A stretch of 64,000 nt of DNA, from positions 1 to 64,000 of the forward strand of contig NZ_CP045483.1 of assembly GCF_009729035.1 (NCBI RefSeq). Direction: 5' to 3'. This DNA is from Stygiolobus azoricus. GTDB taxonomy: Archaea > Thermoproteota > Thermoprotei_A > Sulfolobales > Sulfolobaceae. How positions within the stretch are numbered: the stretch's first letter is position 1; every line of letters begins with the position of its first letter. Below, piece by piece: positions 57,411-64,000 of this stretch. The translations under genes were made by a program, and so were the position numbers. The notes below the pieces were generated by a model that made no database searches, was not told the origin of the DNA, and worked only from the letters and a program-made list of their open reading frames with translations.

Positions 57411-59474
57411 GTGGATATTACTAAAGTCCAGAAGGTTAAAATTGACACTTATTACTTAATCCTCTTCTTCTGGGATCTATTATTATCATACATCCTTTTT
57501 AAAGGACATGTAATTTACGCTGGGGATCAAAGTTTTATTATCTATCCACACATCACGTTCAACTACCTAGAATGGGGCGATGTAGTACCCTACACTAACT
57601 ACCCTTACGGCTTCGTCCCAGTAGTCACTCCAAACTTATGGGTAACTTGGATCACAGTACCTTTTGAGGTCTTTGGTTCCTACGGCGAAGAGGTATTTAC
57701 CCTAGTGCTCATGTATATCGGGACCGTGTTTACTTTCAAACTAGCCCAGATCTACTTTTCCAAAATAGCGTCATTACTGGGTTCTATGATCTTTCCATCC
57801 TCTTGGTACCTCTTCTCCTCAGGAGCCGTTTCCTCTTCTATTTTTTTCAATGATCTCTTTACTTATTTTTCGTTACCAGTACTTACTTATTTCGTGGTAG
57901 CTTACTCCAAGGGTAAGATTCCATTTTACAAATACTTTCTCACATTCTCACTAATAGCATTCATAAGCCTTACCGCATCTGGTGACGTGATCCCGTTCGA
58001 ATTTGTATATCTGATAATAATACTTGTGTACTTTATAAGGAAGTTCAACGTCGTAATAGCCTCAATCCTGTCAATGATCCTTGGTCAACTCTACTGGCTT
58101 TACTTAGCTGTAGCACCTACAGTATCATATTTTAGTGGAATAGCAAACACTTCCTTGTCTATATATACTGACCTTCAGACGTACACCCCTCTTAGCCTTA
58201 CAATAAGGAGTCTGGGGGCTGTAAGCATTACTTATATCCCAAATTACGTTTTACTGTTGTCACTAATTATTCCTCCCGTTTTAACAATACCCCTTCTGAA
58301 AAAGAGGAAGGATATAGCGTTTTTCTACTTCATTTGGATACTAGGGGTTGGTCTACTTTCCTCTTATACTACCCCATTTAGACCTTTAATAGAATACGGT
58401 ATACTGCACAGCGGTTTGTTTGCCCCTTTTAGAGACGCACCGCTCTTTCTGTCACCAATAATTACACTACCTTATGCACTGTTAATTTCTGCTTTCCTTG
58501 AAGAGTTACTTAAGTTCAAAGCCGGTTTAATTACCTCTCTTATGTTGTTCCTAGTCCTGAGTTTAGTAATCCCTTACCCAGTTATAATATCTTATAACAC
58601 TGGTAGGATTAGTATACCACAACAGTTCATAAAGACAATTACTTACCTTAATGAACAAGAGGGGGACTTTACAGTAATACTTTTGCCGTTTCCTGTTTGC
58701 GGTTGGTACGGGACGAGTTGGTATTACGGTAATAACATATTCTTATACTTTCTCAAAAAACCCTTGCTTGCAGGCGGTACCTATTCAGGAGGATATTTTA
58801 TGGAACTTACAACTAAATTGAACTATCTAATCTACATTATTCGAGGGGAGAATAACGTTAGCACTACCTTACAGTCCATTAAAAACCTCCTTATGTTATT
58901 CAACGTGAAATATATCGTGGTCGAGGAAGATGCGCAGAACGTTGGAATCGTGGACTTAATTTATCTCCCTCCTCAAAACTACACTGCGTCATTAGAGATT
59001 CTACAAAAGTTTGGTATAGTAGATTTAGTCGAAAATTACTCACCTTTCTTAATATACAAAGTTAACTTAAATACGTCCTATGTATACGAGACTAACAGCA
59101 GTAACATAACTCTTAGTGAGAATTTGAGCTCTATTCTAAAACCGGTTAAATTTACCTTTAACGGTTATCAAATTACTTTCAACGTGAGTAACTCCAGACA
59201 TATACTTCTGACATTTGCTTATTCTCCCTATTGGAAGATTCAGGGAAAAACAGGCTATAATATGCTTGGGTTCATTATGTATAACGTGAGTGATAACGGA
59301 AAAGTGACTATATATAACTCGCTTACACCGAAGCTCTATTTATCTTATGGTATAGCCATAGTATACCTAGTAGCGTTGATTTTATACACATACATCTTAC
59401 GTAGGTACGGTTCATCTCGGGTACTTTTCAACAGAGTTTTAAATGTTTTCAGAGCTTTTCTTATTAAAAAATAA
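57411..59474 (+). CDS. GT-C-like integral membrane protein, 687 aa
   Basis: About 12-13 transmembrane helices span residues ~15-395 and a last one near 635-655, with an extracellular domain of ~220 residues between them, carrying about 8 N-x-S/T sites. The first loop contains the acidic VIYAGDQSFIIYPHI motif, as in GT-C enzymes. I cannot assign a named family. The start is GTG at 57411. It follows the dolichyl-phosphate sugar synthase-like gene. Confidence 0.75.
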   Translation: MDITKVQKVKIDTYYLILFFWDLLLSYILFKGHVIYAGDQSFIIYPHITFNYLEWGDVVPYTNYPYGFVPVVTPNLWVTWITVPFEVFGSYGEEVFTLVLMYIGTVFTFKLAQIYFSKIASLLGSMIFPSSWYLFSSGAVSSSIFFNDLFTYFSLPVLTYFVVAYSKGKIPFYKYFLTFSLIAFISLTASGDVIPFEFVYLIIILVYFIRKFNVVIASILSMILGQLYWLYLAVAPTVSYFSGIANTSLSIYTDLQTYTPLSLTIRSLGAVSITYIPNYVLLLSLIIPPVLTIPLLKKRKDIAFFYFIWILGVGLLSSYTTPFRPLIEYGILHSGLFAPFRDAPLFLSPIITLPYALLISAFLEELLKFKAGLITSLMLFLVLSLVIPYPVIISYNTGRISIPQQFIKTITYLNEQEGDFTVILLPFPVCGWYGTSWYYGNNIFLYFLKKPLLAGGTYSGGYFMELTTKLNYLIYIIRGENNVSTTLQSIKNLLMLFNVKYIVVEEDAQNVGIVDLIYLPPQNYTASLEILQKFGIVDLVENYSPFLIYKVNLNTSYVYETNSSNITLSENLSSILKPVKFTFNGYQITFNVSNSRHILLTFAYSPYWKIQGKTGYNMLGFIMYNVSDNGKVTIYNSLTPKLYLSYGIAIVYLVALILYTYILRRYGSSRVLFNRVLNVFRAFLIKK

Positions 59475-59505
59475 ACTTAAAAAAGTTTAAACTTAAAATT
59501 CCTCT

Positions 59506-59847
59506 ATGGCAAAATTCCTCATAGTAGTCAAGTCCCAAGACCAACTTAACGTAAATACTGCGGTTAACGTAGCTCAAGGGCTAAAAATGATGGGAGCACA
59601 AGACGTCAAAATGGTGTTCCTAGGCCCCGGGATTACAGCCCTATCAAAGAAGAACAACATATCAGAAATAGTTTCAAAGGCCTCTGAAAATTTAAAGAAA
59701 ATGAACATAACCGTTTACGCATGCGAAATGGCTATGAAGAATTATAGCGTGAGTAAAGAAGACTTAGTATACGTTAATGAAATATCGAGAGGAGCCGACG
59801 TAATAGTTAAATTCGCTGACAATGGGTATACTGTATTAACTTTCTGA
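59506..59847 (+). CDS. DsrE/DsrF-like family protein, 113 aa
   Basis: Small alpha/beta protein with VKSQDQLNVNTAVNVAQGLK at the N terminus and a single conserved-looking cysteine in VYACEMAMKNYSV, as in DsrE-fold sulfur-handling proteins. These carry or transfer sulfane sulfur in many thermoacidophiles. The TATA-like acttaaaaaag at 59475-59484 is about 26 bases before the ATG, so it is leaderless. Confidence 0.75.
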   Translation: MAKFLIVVKSQDQLNVNTAVNVAQGLKMMGAQDVKMVFLGPGITALSKKNNISEIVSKASENLKKMNITVYACEMAMKNYSVSKEDLVYVNEISRGADVIVKFADNGYTVLTF

Positions 59848-59914
59848 TTTTTTAATCTCATCTTCTTTTTTGTTTATAATTTACGGATTTAACTTCCTCA
59901 CAAGAAAATCTATT

Positions 59915-60946
59915 ATGGGCTTACCGCTTGATGAGATTCTGAAATATTACCCCGATGAGGACACAGTTAACCTTATAATTACTACATCGTGCGATAAGGT
60001 CGATGATTATGTTAAAAACCCCAGGTTTTTCCATAAATATTCTAAAGTCCTAGACAAGTTATTACCTTGTATCAGAGACGTACGAGCTCTTTTAGAAAAC
60101 TTAGATAAGGAACTGTATTTAGGAGATAAGCTGTCATCTTGGAGAATAATTATATCGGCATTCAAAAAAGGCGTAGTCGATAGGGACTTCATAGATTCAC
60201 GTAAGAATACATTGAGTCAAATACTTACGCAAGCTGAGGGGTGGGAAATAATTCTTGAAATCATAGACTTGGTTAGGGATAAAATAGAGGAGAACAAGAA
60301 AAAATTGTATGAATTACTGCCTTCACACGAAGAGTTATGGGAAGTCATATACAGAGGAGGAATTACAATCCCTTCTCTCGTGCTTGAGGATCCTCGTGTT
60401 AAGTCTGGCTTAATAAAGTCCAAATACTTCTGGAAATTCTTGCTTAAAAGTAGAAAAGACGGAACGATCAAACAAATAGTTATTAACGGGCTTAAAAGGG
60501 GGAATTTAACAACGTGGTATTACTCTCCAGAGTTCGTACGATCAGGCGCTATCTCAGAAAACGAGATTTACTCTAACTCCGCAGTCCTCCTAAACAAGAT
60601 AAGGTCTAAGTCTACGTGGATAGTGATTGCAAGGATTTCTCCTTTTCTAGAAAAGGATCTCATCTCACAATACATAAGCGTATTTTTCGAGAGACTCTTT
60701 GATGGAAAAATTTTCATAAAACTCTTAAAGAGCGGAATACTGACATCCGAGTACAGGGAGTATTATTTAGAGCTCCTTATGTTTGATCACAGAGCATGGG
60801 TTTACGTGGACAAAGCTGTTAAGTATAACCTTGTGAGCAAAGAAGAACTCGACATATTTAAGGAATATTTCGAATACTTCGTTAAAGTGTTTCCAGATCT
60901 TAAAAGACGTGAGAAAAAGATCAGGGAAGTATTAGGTTGGGCTTGA
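59915..60946 (+). CDS. Orphan all-helical protein, ~343 aa
   Basis: No family is recognised. The protein is almost wholly helical, with many short units such as GITIPSLVLEDPRVKSGLIKS, GTIKQIVINGLKRGNLTTWY, and FVRSGAISENEIYS, suggesting degenerate HEAT-like repeats. The frame starts at 59870, but gtttataattt at 59872-59882 fits a leaderless or near-leaderless start at the ATG 59915 (MGLPLDEILKYYP). It follows the DsrE-like gene. Confidence 0.72.
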   Translation: MGLPLDEILKYYPDEDTVNLIITTSCDKVDDYVKNPRFFHKYSKVLDKLLPCIRDVRALLENLDKELYLGDKLSSWRIIISAFKKGVVDRDFIDSRKNTLSQILTQAEGWEIILEIIDLVRDKIEENKKKLYELLPSHEELWEVIYRGGITIPSLVLEDPRVKSGLIKSKYFWKFLLKSRKDGTIKQIVINGLKRGNLTTWYYSPEFVRSGAISENEIYSNSAVLLNKIRSKSTWIVIARISPFLEKDLISQYISVFFERLFDGKIFIKLLKSGILTSEYREYYLELLMFDHRAWVYVDKAVKYNLVSKEELDIFKEYFEYFVKVFPDLKRREKKIREVLGWA

Positions 60947-61107
60947 ACACCACCAGGTAAGTATAAAGCCCAAGACTGTGTAAAATAGCGATACACGTTT
61001 CATTTCCTGACTAAAAATGTTCAGATCATGAAAGGTAAGTTTATAGTGATAATAGTCACCGAAAGCTAGAACAAGGACAGGTATAAAAGAACCGTCTAGA
61101 TGGATCT

Positions 61108-62445
61108 TTAACCCAACTCAAGCCTCTTAATAGTGCTAGGCATGTAACCGGCGTGGGAAATAAACCCCGAAACGTCTACATCCTTCAATTTCATTACCAC
61201 AACCTTACCTAAAAGTCCTCCTAGGTCTACGTAGGAACCGGGAGGGGAATCTACTGGAATAATCCTCGCCCCCAGAATTTTGTTCAGTGTAATACCCAGG
61301 GCTAAAACGTCTGATATGAGACCTATAACCTTGTCCATCCCTTGGGACTTACTGACACCCACCATGTCTATCCCGCTATTACAAACCGCTGATAAGGCGA
61401 TGAGAGTGTAAAAGTCTATATACCCTTCAAGTGCTCTCTCGATCATAACTGAGTCTTCGCTCACCGGAATAAAGGTACTACTAAGCCCTCCTACCGCTGA
61501 GGTAGCCATAGCACCTCCCTTCTTCACCGCATCCATCAATATTGCTAATGCAGCTAAAGATCCATGACCTCCCATCTTCTCTATGCCCATCGCCTCTATT
61601 ATACCAGCAACACTGTCCCCAACCGTCGGAGAAGGAGCTAAGGACAAGTCCACTGTTGTAAAGTTTATCCCCATCTTTTCAGCAACCCTCTTCCCTATCA
61701 ATTCGCCGAGCCTTGTGACCTTAAAGGCCGCTCTCTTGATCACATCATGAAGTTCTTCCAGTGTCTTGGGTTTGCTCCTCCTTATTGCGCTTTCTATCAC
61801 ACCCGGTCCGCTAACTGCTATGTTAATAGTAGCTTCAGGCATCCCGAGACCATGATGGGCTGAAGGTACGAAAGGCGAATCGGGCGGTACGTTGGCCATT
61901 ATACTTGCCCTAGAAGACGAGGTAGGTGGCATGTTAAAGATTTCGTTGACATACAGTTTTATTGCCTCCATATTCATCCCGGCAATTGTAGAGGCAGCGT
62001 TTATCATCCCGGTCAGTCTGCGGGTGGTGTTTAAGGCTTTTGCAAAGGTCTTTAGGGTCTTTAGAGCACCTTTAGTAAACCCCCTATCAGCAAAGGCTGA
62101 ATAACCACTTATATAGTCTATTTTGTGAATCTCGGCTAGTTTATCTAAAAATTTAGCTATTTCTATTCCTTCTTCTTCTGATAAACTTTCTAGGAAGAAT
62201 TGAATAGGAGATACAGCAACCCTTCTAGTCACCACTCTTATACCGTATTTCCCTGACACTTCATCCACGGCATAAGAGAACTTTTCCAAGGTTTGGTTTA
62301 AAGTCTCCAATCTCTTTATGGTTGATTCTAAGTTCCCTGCAAGTGCGAATAGTGTGTTTATACTTAATGTAACAGACCTTATGTCTAATTCTTCTTCTCT
62401 CAGCATTCTATAGACTTCGATAATTTCATCAGCACTGTACCGCAT
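61108..62445 (-). CDS. UPF0210 (PFL-like/DUF711) family protein, 445 aa
   Basis: The sequence matches the UPF0210 family: [59 protein letters not shown], and [15 protein letters not shown]. It is related to the glycyl-radical fold without the radical residue, function unknown, in many bacteria and archaea next to an ACT-domain protein, as here. The two are spaced by 3 bases, so they form an operon with ACT first. Confidence 0.92.
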   Translation of the reverse strand: MRYSADEIIEVYRMLREEELDIRSVTLSINTLFALAGNLESTIKRLETLNQTLEKFSYAVDEVSGKYGIRVVTRRVAVSPIQFFLESLSEEEGIEIAKFLDKLAEIHKIDYISGYSAFADRGFTKGALKTLKTFAKALNTTRRLTGMINAASTIAGMNMEAIKLYVNEIFNMPPTSSSRASIMANVPPDSPFVPSAHHGLGMPEATINIAVSGPGVIESAIRRSKPKTLEELHDVIKRAAFKVTRLGELIGKRVAEKMGINFTTVDLSLAPSPTVGDSVAGIIEAMGIEKMGGHGSLAALAILMDAVKKGGAMATSAVGGLSSTFIPVSEDSVMIERALEGYIDFYTLIALSAVCNSGIDMVGVSKSQGMDKVIGLISDVLALGITLNKILGARIIPVDSPPGSYVDLGGLLGKVVVMKLKDVDVSGFISHAGYMPSTIKRLELG

Positions 62446-62448
62446 TCT

Positions 62449-62721
62449 TCACACCCTTTCTATATACCTAAAGACCTCTTCATGGTAGGCTTGCACTTCT
62501 ACTCCTAGTTCCTTACCTTTCTCTTGCAATTGCTTCCTTAACTCCGCTAGGGACACTTTACATTTCGATATGTCTACCACCATTATCATTGCGAATATTC
62601 CTCTGACTACGGTCTGTGAAATGTCTATTATGTTGGCGTTATTTTCCGCAAGCTTAGATGCGATCCCAGCCACTATTCCCGGTTTATCAGCCCCAACTAC
62701 GATAATTATAGCGTTCTCCAT
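62449..62721 (-). CDS. ACT-domain protein (UPF0237), 90 aa
   Basis: A single ACT domain: AIIIVVGADKPGIVAGIASKLAENN...DISQTVV, then MIMVVDISKCKVSLAELR. These bind amino acids or other small ligands. It is the first gene of a pair with UPF0210 and presumably regulates or partners it. Confidence 0.93.
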   Translation of the reverse strand: MENAIIIVVGADKPGIVAGIASKLAENNANIIDISQTVVRGIFAMIMVVDISKCKVSLAELRKQLQEKGKELGVEVQAYHEEVFRYIERV

Positions 62722-62951
62722 CTGGATTATGTACGAGTAGAGTAATTTAACTCTTGGGATTTTTTCCGTATATTAGTTCTAGAACTTATTTATAATTGTA
62801 GATAAATTGTGATATGTGCTATATATTATAAATTACATTTTAAAATTTGATTCAGGATTCCCACCACCAACTCTGAGCAAAATATTTATACTATCCTGTT
62901 ATATATATAGTAGGAAAAGTAAGATGAGGGAGACTATAGAGGTGACCAGAA

Positions 62952-64000
62952 TTGCGATTCCTGAAGTATATAGCTATAAGTTGGACTTTATGGGGAGTAT
63001 CTCTATATCTATTTTCTCCATACTTAACTATTCTTCTTGAGAGTTCTATATCTACTCCTCTTCTTGTAGACTTAACATATATAATAAGTTCTATCGCTGG
63101 AATACTCTTTATAAATCTACTAAAAGTATTTAGAGACGAAAGCATCATTAAGATGTCGATAGTGATTTCTGGACTAGGTCTCATCATGCTAGGGCTGTCA
63201 AATAATGCTGTAATGGCAATATTAGGTTTAATAACGTACAACACTTATTGGATTGCCGTACCGTTCTTCTACTACAATTTATCAAGAGCAGAGAAAGAGC
63301 AGTTCTCAAAGACTTGGGCGATTTCTATGATTCCTGCATTGATATTACCTATTGTAGGGGGATTAATAACACTTCACATTGGAGTCAGAGCTACCTTCAT
63401 AATTTCAGGGGTACTGATGATTCTGGCAGCAGTTCCGTTAACCTGGGTAAAATTTAGTATTGAAGGGGAGGGACGTTCCGAAAATAAGGAAAGTTTAATT
63501 CCGCTTATCTTCTCCGTTCTTCCCTTATCTCTAGCCCTCCCCTTCTTATATGAGCTGAAGTCCTTTGAGTTATCAACCGTTTGGCTAACGTACGAGATAG
63601 GGGAAATCGTCGGCATATTGTTAACATGGATATCGTGGAGAAATAATAACTCCTTAGCTGTGGCGCTGCTGATCTTTTCAACAGTGATCGTAAACTCCTT
63701 TGTAGCGTTAGGAGGTTTTTACTACGGACTATCGGAGGCTGTCCTGAGCTCTGGAGTCGGTAGCGTAAACCCCAGAAGTTTCAAGACTGCAATTAGAGTA
63801 GCTACTATGGAAGCTTCGTTGTGGACAATAGGATACATCATCTCGTCTTTAGCCTACATAGTTAGCTACTCACTGCCCTTTGTTTATGCAGGTCTTATAG
63901 CACTTCTATTTGCTTTACTGATAATGGCTAGAATTGAAAATAGAAGGGTCAGAATACCTAGCCTAAGGAGAATCGAACTAATTGTCCCTCGAGGAATAAA
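62952..64000 (+). CDS. MFS-like membrane transporter, incomplete at the window end
   Basis: A frame starting at TTG 62952 (RFLKYIAISWTLWGVSLYLF...) runs without a stop to the window end, with about 9-10 visible transmembrane helices. There is no motif A, but the helix pattern, and a repeated half-way loop (RAEKEQF, then GRSENKESLIPL), resemble crenarchaeal MFS transporters. It cannot be assigned a substrate. An ATG at 62924 begins a shorter frame that stops at 63040 and is probably a shadow. TATA-like elements at 62881-62888 and 62901-62910 precede it. Confidence 0.7.
   Translation, partial: MRFLKYIAISWTLWGVSLYLFSPYLTILLESSISTPLLVDLTYIISSIAGILFINLLKVFRDESIIKMSIVISGLGLIMLGLSNNAVMAILGLITYNTYWIAVPFFYYNLSRAEKEQFSKTWAISMIPALILPIVGGLITLHIGVRATFIISGVLMILAAVPLTWVKFSIEGEGRSENKESLIPLIFSVLPLSLALPFLYELKSFELSTVWLTYEIGEIVGILLTWISWRNNNSLAVALLIFSTVIVNSFVALGGFYYGLSEAVLSSGVGSVNPRSFKTAIRVATMEASLWTIGYIISSLAYIVSYSLPFVYAGLIALLFALLIMARIENRRVRIPSLRRIELIVPRGI

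Noticed and set aside
60932-61113. Minus-strand frame of about 60 codons with a membrane-like composition (…FIPVLVLAFGDYYHYKL…)
   Set aside because: It has no ATG/GTG/TTG near its 5' end and overlaps both neighbours; a random open frame in AT-rich DNA is possible. I did not list it as a gene.
62816-63040. Plus-strand frame of 74 codons at the start of the truncated transporter
   Set aside because: It ends at 63040 while the adjacent frame continues for 350 codons of membrane helices; the latter is the coding frame.

Overview
The window is chromosomal DNA of a thermoacidophilic crenarchaeon of the order Sulfolobales. The reasons are AT-rich, densely packed genes with TATA boxes about 26-27 bases ahead of many start codons (leaderless transcripts), ATGA start/stop overlaps, intron-bearing tRNA genes, and a gene set typical of the order: a methylthioadenosine phosphorylase close to that of Sulfolobus, an Sso10a-type DNA-binding protein, the decarboxylase-type mevalonate pathway, a PCNA of the heterotrimer PCNA2 type beside primase and GINS, a ThrRS without an editing domain, and N-glycosylation with AglB. 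I cannot name the genus.

Layout. 1-4.9 kb: a divergent locus of four membrane-anchored surface proteins with pilin-like N termini, then an intron-containing tRNA-Thr. 5.2-11 kb: a TPR protein, a GH15 glucoamylase or trehalase divergent from a GT4-type glycosyltransferase, and a small AbrB-like protein. 11-16.6 kb: MTA phosphorylase, an HD hydrolase, mevalonate pathway kinase and decarboxylase, and small helix-turn-helix proteins including Sso10a. 16.6-24.4 kb: a tightly interleaved set with an SFM1-like SPOUT methyltransferase, DUF123 protein, hotdog thioesterase, FAD oxidoreductases, a membrane protein and a sugar nucleotidyltransferase. 24.4-31 kb: Ogt and ThrRS, divergent from an Alg14-Alg13 fusion, an EndoIII-like protein and succinyl-CoA synthetase. 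31-44.4 kb: tRNA-Ile, AglB, then the information-processing block PCNA-PriS-GINS15-L44e-S27e-aIF2alpha-Nop10, GPN GTPase, PRPP synthetase, a tRNA methyltransferase, RNase Z, ThpR, the CCA enzyme and a kinase. 44.6-49 kb: tRNA-Pro, a Kelch/FnIII surface protein, SDR and TatD hydrolase. 49.0-49.7 kb: a scar of IS and transporter remnants. 49.7-59.5 kb: membrane GT-C-like glycosyltransferases with a GT2 enzyme, interrupted by an MFS exporter and a metallo-beta-lactamase-fold protein on the other strand. 59.5-64 kb: DsrE-like protein, an orphan helical protein, the UPF0210/ACT pair and a truncated MFS-like membrane protein.

How the parts fit. Two glycan themes stand out: assembly of the N-glycan (Alg13/14 fusion and AglB) and a 10-kb group of lipid-linked-sugar-dependent transferases, one of which is a head-to-tail duplication of a GT87-like module. 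Both would serve the heavily glycosylated surface proteins encoded at 1-4.8, 30-31 and 44.8-46.9 kb. The most checkable oddities are at the base level: sucD appears to begin with AUA, two small conserved genes need a one-base shift just after a GTG placed exactly where their promoters predict, and several enzymes lack residues normally considered essential (an EndoIII homologue, PriS zinc site, an SQR-like flavoprotein). I found no CRISPR array, rRNA or replication origin.
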